Assembly: GCF_005239225.2 (NCBI RefSeq)
Contig: NC_133286.1
Location: 18,304,572-18,368,571 of the forward strand
From: Populus alba
Taxonomy: Eukaryota > Streptophyta > Magnoliopsida > Malpighiales > Salicaceae
Length of the DNA: 64,000 nt
Direction: 5' to 3'
A program made the position numbers and the translations under genes. The notes under the pieces were generated by a model. It did not search any database. It was not told where the DNA came from and saw only the letters and a program-made list of their open reading frames with translations. Below are positions 13,152-26,390 of this stretch, piece by piece (within the stretch, counting starts at the first letter, position 1; each line of letters starts with the position of its first letter).

Positions 13152-14498
13152 CTAAAGCCAGATAGGTGATGTGTACATAACAAAGTTCCTAGTTCCATAG
13201 ATTTAGCTGGGGGGGTGAAGTATTGGTGAATTGATTTTGATGGTTTATCTTAGGACCTTATTTCACACCTTGTATTATTTGTTTTTAGTATTTTTCCTTA
13301 CAGTTCCCCACCTTTTTGGGCTCCGGTGCCATTATAGGCCACAGGGTCCTTGGGTAGATAATAAACTCAGAGATAAGCATATACACCACCACATTTCTGC
13401 TTCTTTATTGTTATGACTTGGATGTTTGAGGATTTGTACAGGTTACTCGTTATTTTAAGCTACAGAAGCCATTCCTTACATGCATTGCGATCTCTATTGT
13501 CATTTAAATGGACAAGTTCATCGTACAGGCCTTTCAATGCCTCCACTCCCTGTAAATTGTCGAAAATATTTGTTTCGAATTTTTGGCCCTCTACCGATGC
13601 GCGTAAATCAATTGTGATATGGTATTTTCTGATATCTACAAGGTCCAGATGGCCACTGTCGATGGAATATATTGCTATTTTCCACAAGTCGAGTGAGGTT
13701 CCTGTTATTCCTAGGTACCAATGAATAGAAACCGTAAGCCATGGTTTTCGATCCAGACGAGCTACCAGAAAATTTAAACTGACGAGGAGCATACATTCCG
13801 ACACTAGTGCAAAAAATGGCACCACCCCACCCAAGCTTGGACGACATCTGCAACTTGGTGATGCAGCAACATTAACAAATGTACTCGTCGAAGCTGAATT
13901 TCCATCATGACATGCATAAACCAAATAATGAAATGTGAGTTTGCTTCTGCAAATGATGAGTTGTGATATCATACATGTTGTAAACCAAATCTTCATTATC
14001 ATACAAACCTGCATAATAGGGAAAGCAGCCAGGCTTGGAATCGTGTGAAACAAAACTGAGGAGAATTGCATGAAGTCACTATGGAAAACAAAATGAGATT
14101 TCTGTGCAGAAATCCAACATGTCGGGTTGCAGAAATTTTACAGATCATCAAGAAATAAAAACAACGGATAAAAACAAGCTTGGCAGACGACACCTGCAAT
14201 CTGCTGATGCATGAGCTTAATTCCAACAGAACATGCATAAATCAAGCGAAGAGATCCGCTCCTGTACAATAATAATTTGGGATTTCATTCAAGGGGAAAC
14301 GCAAATACTTAACCATCCCCCCTTCTTTTACAGTATGAACCAAATTTTCATGATAACCAGCATAGTAGTAGAAAAAAAGCCAGCCCAAAACTTGCTGGAA
14401 ACAGGATTCTATGGAGGCATAAGGTCGGTAATATGAAAGGGCAATGAGATTTCTTTCGTGAAATCTAGTAAGTAGGACTGCAGAAACCTCAAAATATA
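13152..14498. other. Intergenic region between convergent genes
   Basis: This separates the 3' ends of the plus-strand trihelix gene and the minus-strand TSSC4-like gene, so both 3' UTRs should lie here. A 203-codon open frame on the minus strand (13460-14071) has no domain I can recognise and lacks a plausible exon context. It may be part of a transcribed 3' region. No repeat is obvious. Confidence 0.45.
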
Positions 14499-16739
14499 TC
14501 AAGGATCAAAGTCATCCGAGCTTGACTTTGTTCGATACCTGCGAGCAGGTTTATGGAAACTATTATTTCTGTCTAAGACAATTCTTTCTGGTTCATTTTC
14601 CGCCACAGCACCAGCTTCAGACTCTTGGGATTCCCCAGCTGCAATGCTAATAGGGAAGTTTGGGGCATATGCATGGTGATCGTTATGATGTCCCTTATCC
14701 TGCTTAACCATGTTGTCACTAGTTACAGCTTTTATTTCATCTGACTTTTTCTTTGGGATAAAGGTCACCGATTTTGGAAGATCAGATGAAGCTTCCTCCA
14801 GCTCTGATTCTGTGGATTTAGAATGTTTGACCAGCTTACTAAAGTCCATGTAAGCTCGAGTATTGGATTTTTCATCAACTTCAGTGGATGGATCAAAACT
14901 GTAACGGGTATACTTTGAAGGATTCCTTAAATAATCTGGAACTCCAGGAGCATTCTGAACAGTGAAGGATTGATCTTCTGAAACCAAATCATTTGCTGAA
15001 GAGGTGTTGATGGAAATGTCTTGAATTTCTACCGATGCTTCTTCTTTATGTACAGTTCCACAACCAGGTTCAAACCTGACACGTTTGCATGACTTGAAAT
15101 CTGAATTACACTGTTTCCTTTTCAATATAGACTTCAGTTGCCCACCACCACATTCGTTGGATGCCTTTGCCTGGCATTCCATAGCTTTATCACAATCATT
15201 GTGAGAATTTAGTGTTTGAGCTTCAACTTGATCTTCTTGCAGCCTAATTTCTGCTGCCAGGTGATTGGCACGTGAATCCCTATTAGCATGTGATGACTTG
15301 GAAATCACATTGTAATAGTTTAAATAAGAGCCTTGATCAGTAACATCCTTCATATACAGGCGCTCTCCAGCATTTTCTCTTCCCTCAGCCACTTTATCAT
15401 ACTCATCTTCCTCCTCCTGCATCAGTTGAAACCCAGTAATATGTCAGCCTCCGTTAAAGGTCACAGCTAAGCAAGAAAGAAACCAAGTAGATCTAAGGAA
15501 AGACGGTGAAGTATAGGAATAAAATTAGTTCTAGTCTCTCTTCTTTTCACAATCCAACAATTCATAATCATCTAAATATAATAGATTCAGGAGTTTCAGA
15601 CTTCCCAGTCTAGGAATTTGATACATAACCTAAGACTCCTACTAGGGGAAAGGCTTTCCATCCTTCTGGTTATCCTAGAGAGCTTTCTAGGGATTGTTTC
15701 ATATGAACATACTCTGACTTCTTCATTCACCTACACGGTATGTTTCACCTCGAAGCAGACTTGACAGGTTTATTAAAGCATCGGAAGTTCTTTTGTATTT
15801 CTTAGAATTGGAAGGGAAAAAAAAGGAGGAAATATTGAAAAGACTAGAAAGTTTGTTCAGTGGGATTCCATTAATAGGGATCATGGTTTTCAAAATCAAA
15901 ATAAAAAATCAGCCTCTTAGCCTAATCCGAGCTCTCTTCACATGTGACAGAGTAATAACATAGTGTCCCTCGATCATCATTCGCCGGCCATGCCAAAGAA
16001 GAAGAAACAAATACGCACAGGCACACACGAAATAATGCTATGCAAAATAAGAATCTGACTAAAATTTTCAACCTAAAATTTATGCATCTACTAAAATGAA
16101 TACATGAGCAATGCAATCAACTCGATCTAGTATCATGCCAGGCCTACAAATCCAAAGATATACTGTTTCCAGTTATTGAAATTTTAATAGCCAGAATTTT
16201 AACATTGTCACATTTGTCTTCTCAAAACTTTCTAGGATGCCTAAACTAATTTGTTAAGCAAGCAAATTCCGTAGCTCTGATGTCTAAGAAGAGCAAATCA
16301 AGAAAATTGATAACAAAAAATGACAGACTGAAGAAAAAATTTCTACCTCATTATCAAGAGTAGGGTCCAAACCAATCGAAGACCGAATATCCCAATCCTC
16401 CAAACCATCTTCCGACCGGTTCAACTCTCCATCGTCTTCGTCATCATCAAGCTCATCCATGTCATCATCAAGCTCAAAGTTCTTCTTTTTCCTCTCCTTT
16501 TTTAACTTATCAAAAGACGCGGCGCAGGGTATTTCGTCTCTATCGAAGGATGCAGAGAGAGAAGAAACGTCTCTCTTCCACTCTTTCCTCTCGATCGCAT
16601 CGTCGGTGAGAGACCATAAACCTGACTGGAGAGACGAAGAAGGTTGTGGTTTAGACGAAGAAGGTGGTGGTTTAGACGAAGAAGAGGGCGTGAGAGAGCC
16701 GAAGATTTTATCAACTCGGTCTTTGAAACTGTTATCCAT
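14499..16739 (-). CDS. TSSC4-like U5 snRNP-associated protein
   Basis: Two exons on the minus strand: 16739-16347 (131 codons) and 15416-14499. They are separated by a 930-bp intron and encode 436 aa. The start is ATG at 16739; an in-frame TTG further upstream was ignored. The N-terminus MDNSFKDRVDKIFGSL, a Ser/Pro-rich stretch and GLWSLTDDAIERKEWKRD (about 45-62) match the plant TSSC4 family. TSSC4 in animals is a chaperone for U5 snRNP and tri-snRNP assembly. A highly acidic Asp/Glu run follows (about 95-115). Exon 2 carries KSILKRK, SCKRVRFEPG and the conserved VPDYLRNPSKYTRYSFD motif. The C-terminus is RRYRTKSSSDDFDP. The protein is mostly disordered and polar, as is usual for this family. 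The splicing role is inferred from homology. Confidence 0.75.
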
Positions 16740-18303
16740 TCTTTCTCCTCCCTGCAATCAACGACGGTGGCGGTAAATATAAAACTCTGACGATTGTGAT
16801 TTTCGCATTATTTTTATTTTCGGATCGGTGGCGGTGGTTTAAACAAGGCAGAGAGGGGGTGATGGTGTAGACCAAGCACCGTCTTGTGGTAACTGTAGGG
16901 GTTCTGAATCGGTGCGTGTGCACGTTCAAATTCGGTTCAGAATCTTACCCGTTACCCGATAAAAGACCTAGTTATTGGAGTGAACAAAACAATTTAATTA
17001 TATAATTTTTGTAATTATATTAAAAAAAAAAAAAAAACGAAGATGACTTTTACGAAATGACAGCGTTTTAATTTTTTGTAATTCTTATTTTTATATATAT
17101 AATTTTTCCTTTTTTTTTCTTTAAACGTGGTCCAAAGTTATAAAATTATAGATTTTTAAAATAACTGTAAGATCATTTGTGAGTGATATTAGTTTTTAAA
17201 TATTAATAAATACTTTGAATCATGCTTTTGAATGAAAAGCCATAGAAGATTGGGAAAAAAAAAAAAAAAAGGAGTCAAAAGCAAGTGATTCTGAAACAAA
17301 TATCACGAGCTGTTTATTTTTTATGTTTTATAAGTAGTTTTGAAATTTTTATTTTATTTTATCTTTATTTATTATTGAAATGATATTGTGAGTTTTTTAA
17401 AAATATTTCCTTTTCTCTAGCACCTTTAAAGAGAAGCCACGTAATCTAAAGTCAAACATATCATTTCTCTTTATTCCTCTTTCGCTTTGTGAAAGTGATT
17501 TGTTTTGGATTCTTAAGAATTTCAGATTAGTGATCACTTTCCTGAAGCGTCTTGTTTAGCTATTAAAACTGTTTATTTTTATATTTTTAAAATATTTTTA
17601 AATAAAATTTAGAAATTTTTAGTCAAAGAGATCTTATCTCTTGCACTCTCCACAAGAAGCCTTTACATTACACTACAAATTACAATTACATTATAATTCC
17701 AATTTTTATTTTCTTAATTTTATTTGTTTCCTGGAGATGGTCAAATACTTAGCCATATTCTGCTCTCTTTCTTCTCTTCTTTCTATTTTTGCCGACAACC
17801 CCGAAACAATTTTCATTATTTCCCTCGCCTCTCTTCATCATGCAAAGAAAATCCAGCCAGCGACCCAAAAAAACTCCAGCGACGTGACTTCTCTCTCTTA
17901 CCAATGATGTTAATCACCGACCACGAACCCAGCTGTCCCCTTCGTCTCAGGCATTCGCCGTCTCTCTTTCCCACACAAGCGCCGGTGCGGGAGGTTTTTT
18001 TTTTTGGCTTAGGTTTTGGATTGTTGTTTTATTTTTTATAACTTTTTGCATATGTTTTATACGAATACAAGCTCTTAAACACCTCAAGTGCTAATTAATA
18101 TTGTCGTTTGAAACATAAACGGTTTAACTATCCATTTTATATTTTTTGAAATGGTAGGGTAAATTACTAATGACATTTTATATTAAAAGTATATCGGACT
18201 TGTTAATAAAGAATTTGGGTCACCGGTCTCCAAGTTAATCCACATGTTGCTAAATCAACTCAATGGGTTAATAACATACATGTTAAAAGTTATATATTTA
18301 TTA

Positions 18304-18477
18304 ACTTTAAAGGGTGTAACTCAACTGGTTAGATTCTAGATTTGTTTTCTAGAGGTTACCAGTTCGAGTCTCACAAATCTCATGTCTACTGGAGACTTAC
18401 ATGGTCGATAATTTCAAAGCCCGTGAAATTAGTCGAGGTGCGCATAAGTTGGCCCGGGCACCTACGCTAATAAAAAA
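18304..18477 (+). mobile_element. tRNA-derived SINE, copy B, with perfect 17-bp TSD
   Basis: A short element with a pol III box A (GTAACTCAACTGGTTAGA, about 18315-18332), box B (AGTTCGAGTC, about 18361-18370), the 3' domain GTGCGCATAAGTTGGCCCGG and a terminal A8 run (18472-18479). The flanks are a perfect 17-bp target-site duplication, AAGTTATATATTTATTA, at 18287-18303 and 18478-18494; the last two A of the tail overlap the second repeat. The perfect TSD argues for a fairly recent insertion by LINE-type reverse transcription. The 3' domain is shared with the element at 9336-9520. Confidence 0.9.
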
Positions 18478-21400
18478 AAGTTATATATTTATTATATTTT
18501 CTTAATGTAAATCATTAACACGGTTATTATTGTTGACTTAAATTTTACTTACTGTATGTGTTTTGCAAAATTTATTACGTGTTGTGTCTTTGTTCTCGCC
18601 TCCATGTTAAAGATGGAATTGATCAATTTTGAAATTTCCTTCTTTCATTATCCTGCACCTTTTGTCACCTTTGGCATTGCCTCTATGTTAATGTCGTGGA
18701 CGTTGGCTCTTATTGCCACCTTTTATCATAAATGATAATTATTATTGTTGCCATTAATGGTGATTGTTCTTCCTACTACGATGGTTGTTATTGATACTAT
18801 CGATGGTGGTTGTTATTATTGCTCTTGTACTGATTGTTATTTCTATTGTTGACAGCATTAGATCTAATCACAATCACCTAGGGATTGTAGGATGTTGGTG
18901 GAAGTTATTGGTGCTACTTGGGGTGCTCTTGACGATGTAGAGGGTATTATTGGTGGTGGATGTATTGTTAAAGTTATGGATGGTTAATGGGGTATTAGTG
19001 GAAGAGATGAAAGATGGCAGGGGTATGATTGGGTTTTTCTTAAAAGAAATTCCTGGTTGTTCTTGTTTCAGTTTGATGGATTTGTGTGTACAATGAATCG
19101 TGACTATATATTATTTTTTTTAATTTGCTGGTTGTTTTTAGTTTCAATCTATGGGATTATATATTATGTCCTTGCAAAAAATTCTTGATTTTTCTTGTTT
19201 CAATCCAAAAGTAATTTGGGATTTTAAATGATAAATGTAACCAGGACTCTCAAATTTGCTTTTTTTAAAAGGGTTCATAAGACTTTCTTTGATTTTTATT
19301 TCCTTTTATTGTTACTTGCAAATTTATAATGAAATGTTGAAAAGAAAAATGAGAGAAGATAAAAAGAGGTTTTGTAAAACCTCAGTAAGTCCAATAATTT
19401 GACTAAAGAACTTAGCCGATTCAACGAATAACCCAAACTAAGCTAAATTTTAGGTCGGTATGTTATTCCAATCAGATTTTATAAATATTATTAAAGGTTT
19501 GCAAAACTTAAAATTTTTAAGCAATTCAAAAGACAAATCACAATTTAAAAGCTAAAATATTATAATTTATAAACATGATTCAAACATTTAAAACACACCA
19601 TTTCCTCCATTATCAACAAGTTTTCTTATATTTTTTCCCATCCACCATTCCCTCCATATGAGCTTCCTTCTCATTCCCTGAATTTCTTCACTATCCCCCC
19701 CACCCTCACCCCAAAGTTCTCATAACATTATTGGAAAAAAAAATAGATATCTAGTATTATTTTTTAATTTAAGAAGTAATGTTTAATATTATAATCATTA
19801 GAAAAGCTAGTACACATAAATTTTATGGTATAAAATTAGTTACACTAAATAAAAGCTATTATCACCCCTAAAACATCATATCTAAAGTAAGTTGCATTGT
19901 TAGTTTTGTTTTAAATTGCTAAGGGTCTGTTATGTTATGTTATTGATGGTCTGTCTATAATATTCTTAACCCTGACATTAATGGATATTTAACTACAAAT
20001 GCCTTCAACTCCAGTATTAATAAGTATTACATGAAGAAGAGTCCTTTCTAATTTTAGCATTAATGAATATTAAGGTTCAAAGTTATTTTCAAATCTGATG
20101 CTATTATTTCTAACTCTAATGTTAGTGAATGCCAAGAATATTTCTGATTCTAGCATTGATGAATATGAATATTATATTCTATGACGTCAATAAATATTAT
20201 GATGATATTTCTAATTTTGGTATTGGTTGATATCAATTCAAGTTATTATTCTCAATTCTAGTGTTAATTAATAAAAAAATAAATTGAAAATTTTTATTTT
20301 TCTTGACTAATGAGGAATTGTGTTATTGTTTTTTAATGCTCAACGCAATGGCTTGTAATGAGTCCTTTTGCCTCAAACATGAGTAACATGTATTTTTTTT
20401 ATTTATTTAGAAAAACAAGGTTGATGATTTTATTATTTTAAAAATTTAGATGTTTCAGTCTATTAGGCCATTTAATTGTGGTCAAATTCTAATGAACTAT
20501 TACAAAATTCACATGTGCATGCAAAACAATTTTTATTTTATTTTGTTTGGTAAAAGTACCAAACCAAAAAAAATTGTAAAATGCTAAAACATACAAAATC
20601 CACAAAAATTATTGTTGAATTTTTTATATAAAAAAAGGTAGCGATCGAAACACACACACATGCAAAAACATAATTTTTAAGAAACTTGGCCTTGCAAAAT
20701 GAAAGGTATTTAGCCGTTTAATGATTTTTAGTTAAAAGAGAATTTGTTAACAAAAGATTTTATTTTTTTTCTTTTCTCAGAATAATATGACCTAAGGACA
20801 TTGTACGTTCCATGAATTTTTACAAGCCACAAATCCAAACAAGATGCCAAGTACTTGTTTTTCCATGATTCGAATGCCTTACCATAACATGCGTATTTCC
20901 TTTTCTCCCCAGCATCATAATACAACACAAAAACCATAAGAGAAACCTTTGTCTTAAGCTAAACCCGAAGCATCTACCATTTACACAAAAGTTCTCTTGC
21001 ATGAAACCTGACATCCCAAGAGTCCTGCCCCCCTGATGCAGGAGAAAAATGATTAAAACGACGAAGTAATGAGCTTTGAGAAGAATAAGCCAGAGAAAGA
21101 GAAGAAAAAAAGAAATAATAAGTGATGCGGTAGAAAAGTGATTAAAAATATGAAATAATAATCTAACAAGAAAAATTGAAGAAGAGAAAGAATTGGAGTT
21201 GGGAAAGTATACAACTGTGTAGATTTTATTTAATTTTAATATTTTAAAAAAAGTAGATATAAATATTAAAATATTAACTATAACAAGCAATTTGGCGTGT
21301 CGAAACTAAATAAAATGCTCACCACAGTATCCGGTCTAATGTCTGGACTGCCCCCCTAGCTTTCTAAAGAGAACCAGCTAATAAAAACCAAAGTTGTGAC

Positions 21401-23488
21401 CACGTGGAAAGATACACACTTGCAATTTTTAAGAATTGAAGTATAATTCATCCGATTTTAAATTTATTTTTTAAAAATTATAAATTGAAGTGATATAAAT
21501 TTTAATATTATTAGAAGTTTATATCATTAATTTTAAGATTTTATAATATTAACTTTAAAATCTTAAAAAATTAATTAAAATACATGTAAACCAATCTAGA
21601 TATCTATAATTTAAAAAAAAAAAAAAAAACAGGAAAAGAAAAACAGATATCTATAATTTATCTAGATTTCCTTTTTAGGTGATAGTTCTTGGAAGATGAT
21701 GATGAACGACTCTCTTTTTTTTCTTTTCTTTGTCTGCTCTCTGTGTATCTCCCCTCTAAGGATTTTTTATTTGCTCTTCTTGTATTGATCTCTTTTGTTT
21801 TTATATATATAGTGATATGTATTTATAATACAGGATTTTTAAAGTTCCAAATACTAAAACAGTAAACTCCAAAAACCTTACCAAATCTCTCGTAACTAAT
21901 CTATTCCGTCTCTGGTCACATAAATATATCATCCTAAAAACAAAACCCACAAATCATAATCTCATAAAAAATACTAAAACAAAATTTGAAAGATACCCAT
22001 TAATGATACACCTTAATGGAGTCAAATTAGAGGAGCAAGTCCACAGCTTCATGAGAAACAATCTCTGAATCAAAATAGATACAAACAAAGCAGATGTTTT
22101 AAAGAATTTTTACACAACGACAATGTTTTGCTGTTAGTTTTTTTTTTTTGGCTTACACTTGAGTCGGCCCTGGTTTAGTCGGGTCATTGAAAACTTGGTC
22201 GTTTCATCGGAATAAAGTTCTTGCAAATTCAGCTAGCATTGACTCGATCAGATTTCGATTCATAGATTTCTAGAGATAATTTGTTGGGTTGGGTCGGGTT
22301 TTACAATTATGTGTGGTGGTTTACATTTTGGGCCTTGTGCTTTGATTTTCTGGGTTTCTATGAGATCGTGGCCTAGTATATTGGGCGTGAGTTTTGACTT
22401 TCTCTGTCCAAGTTTTAAGAATTCTGTGAATTTAGGCTGGAGTATAAAGGATTGGATGTGTTCTATGTTTTCCAAAATATTACGGATCATGTTTGAGAAT
22501 GGAAATGAAAAAAATAAGTTAAAAAAAAATTAAGTAAGTTCGAGTGATTCTTTTAAAATTTATTTAATCTCTTAAATTCGTGAGCTGTCAAATTTCATAT
22601 CTAGACTCCACTAAAAAACTCAATATCCGATGAATTAATATTAAATAATAAAATAAATTAATTTAATTAAAAATAATTCTTTAAAAAAAAAAGATCTAGC
22701 AGAGATTGGAAAAAAAAAAAAAACCAAGGTAACCTATGTTTTTCTTAAAATGACTGAAAAATCTTGTAAAAAGTAAAAAATTAATGAATAATGAAATAAA
22801 AACAAATTAAAAAGGAAAAAAACTAAGCAAGCCCGGTTTAATATATCAAGCTTGCAACCCATTAACTCTAGACTTGAACTCAATTAATAAGCTCAACACC
22901 CGATAAATTTGATATTAAATAATAAAATCGTAAAAAAAAATTACACTAGAAAAAATTCAAGGTAAAAAAAATAGCAATAAAAAATAATGATAAAATTTGA
23001 TTAAAAAAAACTTAAAAATGATAAAATTAAAAAAAATAATCTATTTTAAAAACCATTTTAAACAAAATAAATTGTAATAAAAATTAGTAACTAAATTTAA
23101 CATATGAAAAAACTCAACGGTAAGGACCGTTGGGAGGATTCTATTGTTGCCTTAGAAGCACTGTTTGGCCAAGCAAAGCCTCTGCACTCGCCGCCACAAC
23201 TTCCCTGGAACTCCCACGCGCCTTCCTATAAATTATTTAAATAATATTATATATTTGTTAAAAAGATGCATCAACTTCTTTGTCAGATCTATTATTACTG
23301 AAAAACAAAGAGAAAATACACAAATACCCTGGCATATCATTATTTGTTTTTTTTTGGCTTCTACAAGTAATTTCAATAATTTGTTGTGCAATTAAACCTG
23401 AAAAGTAAAAAAAAGCCTCTAAATAAGAGATAAAAGCCAATTTTTTTCAAGGGTAAAGAAGTTATTGTACCATGTAAAAAAAGGTGTG

Positions 23489-23705
23489 TAGACCAATTTG
23501 CTCTCAATTAATTCAGGAAAATACCCTTGAAAGTAACCCTTGTCTCTATATAGACCAATTTGCTCCCAATTAATTCAGGAAAATACCCTTGAAAGGTATA
23601 GACCAATTTTCTCTCAATTAATTCAGGAAAATACCCTTGAAAGCAACCCTTGTCTCTGTATAGACCAATTTGCTCTCAATAATTTAGGAAAATACCCCTA
23701 AAAAG
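23489..23705. repeat. Tandem repeat, four copies of a 62/48-bp unit
   Basis: Units start at 23489, 23551, 23599 and 23661, each with TAGACCAATTT and then CTCTCAATTAATTCAGGAAA and ATACCCTTGAAAG. Units 1 and 3 are 62 bp. Unit 2 is 48 bp because it lacks the 14-nt block containing ACCCTTGTCTCT. Unit 4 is diverged and runs into AT-rich DNA. I see no coding potential. Confidence 0.92.
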
Positions 23706-24509
23706 TTAAAAACAACTCTTGTAGATTTTGCCGAGAAGTAAAAAAGACACGTCGATATAATCCACAATATTTCTGATTCTATATGCACAGTAAATAGCTT
23801 ATCCATTTTAGTTTTTTTTTTAAATAAAGATAGAATTAAAACTCAAGTTTTAGTTTGAGTTGCAAAGCCATTGGTGAGAAAAAGAACAAAAATAAAAATT
23901 GATGGTGCCAACAGCTGGTTGCTCTCAACCTGGTCACTTCGGCCAGTGCACCAGTGGTCAATTATTATCTCGAAAACCAAATGAATCTTCGACAATCCGT
24001 GCGCCACAGCTATTGATGTTATTGGATACCGTTTAAAAAAGCAGTCCTGGTAACCGGAAGGCAGTAAAGCGGACAGCACTCTGGTGGCAAAAGTCATAGG
24101 CTTTTTCTAGCAGATCATGTCCCCAGCAAAGAAGAATTCGTACACCACCGCCATGGCTTTTCCACATGGTGGCTTTCCTTTCGAGGAGGATCGAATCAAA
24201 CCGAGCACAGGAACGATTTGCAATTTTTTTAGCGCCCGGAATTGGACCCGGAGAAAATTACGTCACCACCAGGCCCAGCGGAAATGGATGTAGCCATGTA
24301 GGGTACAGTGTGTTGATCAGGGACTGTTTTCCTTCGTCGTCTGATTCTATTCAATTAGACAATTAAAGGACGTAATTGAAATAATAATTTCTTTTCCAAA
24401 TAAAGATAGTTGCATCTCTATTTATATGAAAAATGAATCACTATAAAAATCCTCCATTTTTTTTAGATGTACAAGGTAATGTCCAGGACTAGGTTGGCAC
24501 TCAAGGCAC

Positions 24510-25090
24510 AATCATGTTCTTTTAAAATTTAAATTATTTTTTATTAAAAATTATTTTTTATATATTTTCAAATCATTTTGATGTGTTGATATTAAAAATA
24601 ATTTAAAAAAAATCTAAGAATCTGTTCTATTTTGAAATGAAATTTAATTATAAATTTATTGTTTTAAAATTTCTACCGTAGTCCATGAGCATAGAATCAA
24701 ATTTAAAATTCCGTGATTAATTCTTACACAAAATAATGAAAAAAAAAACGTTTTAGATTTTTAACTTTGTTTCTTGGTTATAAAACAACATTTATTCGAG
24801 GGGGTTTAATACTTTCCGTCTAGGGCTGGATAATGATCTTTAGATGGAGTGGTAACATTGCTTGACATTGAATACTTTAATTATTTTAATTTTGAATTTA
24901 AAAATTGTTTTTAAAAAAATTTAAATATTTTTTTTTATTTAAAATTAATATTTTCTTTGTGTTTTTAGATCATTTTGATGCACTAATATCAAAAATAATT
25001 TTTAAAAATAAAAAAAAATATTTTAATATATTTTTAAGTAAAAAATATTTAAAAAAAACAACTCTAATTATATTTTTAAATATAAAAATA
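24510..25090. repeat. AT-rich MITE-like stretches (two, adjacent)
   Basis: Two segments, about 24520-24660 and 24880-25090, share the text ATTTTCAAATCATTTTGATG or TTTTTAGATCATTTTGATGC, followed by a short block (TGTTGATATTAAAAATAA or CACTAATATCAAAAATAA) and long A/T runs. The same core occurs at the other AT-rich elements in the window. The ends are unclear because the sequence is close to simple A/T. Confidence 0.4.
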
Positions 25091-26390
25091 TTTATTTTTT
25101 TCCAATCAAATAAAGACGCGGGCTACAAACTGTTGCAAAGCTTTGTCCTTCGTCCAAAAATGACAAATATGGTGACACGAGATGCAGAGAGCATCTAGAG
25201 CCAACCAAATTTTCTTCAAAAAAGTAAAGGCTTAACCTGACAAATTTGACTGTGAACATATAAAAAGAGAAGAAAAGAAAGGCAGCTGGTCAAAAAGAAA
25301 ACAACATAGGCCATAGTTGTCGTCACAGAGTTTCTCTCTACGCCCTTTCGGTTTTTTCAGGAAGTGGGGAGCTTTTCTTTGAGTTTTAGCTTATAAAAAT
25401 TAGCTTTGAGGATATTTTTATCATTAAAAAATATAAAAATTAGCTTGAGAATATCTTTTATCACGAAAAGAATCGCGATGAATGAATGATAATTTAAGTT
25501 TTTCTTCAAGTCATGCATGTATATATTTTAAAATCGGCTGTTGCTTATCGGAATAAAAGTTGTGTTCTTTAATATGAATAAAATCAAATCAAGTACATTA
25601 AAACTATAGGATACATGGAATATTTTTTTGAACGTCTTGGATCAATATTTTCATGAAGTTAAGAAAAGCATGGTAGGGTACATGACTTTACTGCTAGCCA
25701 TTCATCACCTAGTCTATCATATTTTTTTGACTCAATCCGGTTCAAGATCCGGGTTTGATGTTTTGATCGAGTTGTTCGGATTATTTTTTAAAAAAAAAAT
25801 CAAAACAACATTGTTTTTTTTTAAAAAAAACAAAAATCAACGGATTGCAACCAGATCTTGTCAGGTTAACCAACCGAGTTAGCCAAGTCATACTAGGTTT
25901 TTCTTCCCCTGTTTTTTTTTTCCAACTTGGACCGGTTTCAGTTCTAGGTCTCGAGTCAACTTGCTGGACCGGATTTCAAATATATATATATAATTACAAA
26001 TTACACATAGTTTAACAATATACAATAATTTCCAACCTATATAAATCACTGCAATAAAATCCACCTCATCATTATCGACAACACAATTCCTTTGTATTCT
26101 ATCCTGGTCAATACTGACCATATTAATTACTTTCTAACTCTTCACTTTTAATCTTATTCCAGTAATTTACTTTTCCTATCACACTTATAGTTACCTCTCA
26201 TTGATAAGCTTATATTGTGTGGCACTGGTGTTTTATCGATAGTGTGACCAATCTTATATGATCACATTAATTCAGGCCATGTTTTAAATCTCTTTTATGA
26301 GAGCACTCAAGGAACACCGAATTTAAAGGTTCATTTTCAGAGATCTATTAATAATTATTCATAATCTTAGCCTACGCTCGCAAACTAGTT

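Noticed and set aside
13460..14071. 203-aa minus-strand ORF
   Set aside because: No domain or splice context, and it lies between two convergent 3' ends. Chance ORF or 3' UTR sequence is more likely.
16740..16757. Extension of the TSSC4-like protein from 16757
   Set aside because: The codon is TTG; ATG at 16739 matches the family N-terminus MDNSFKDRV.
18301..18480. A functional tRNA gene at 18.3 kb (box A and box B present)
   Set aside because: There is no cloverleaf or acceptor stem; the A tail and target-site duplications identify it as a SINE.
20820..21290. 156-aa minus-strand ORF rich in Phe/Leu
   Set aside because: Its composition follows from T/A-rich DNA; no domain or exon context was seen.
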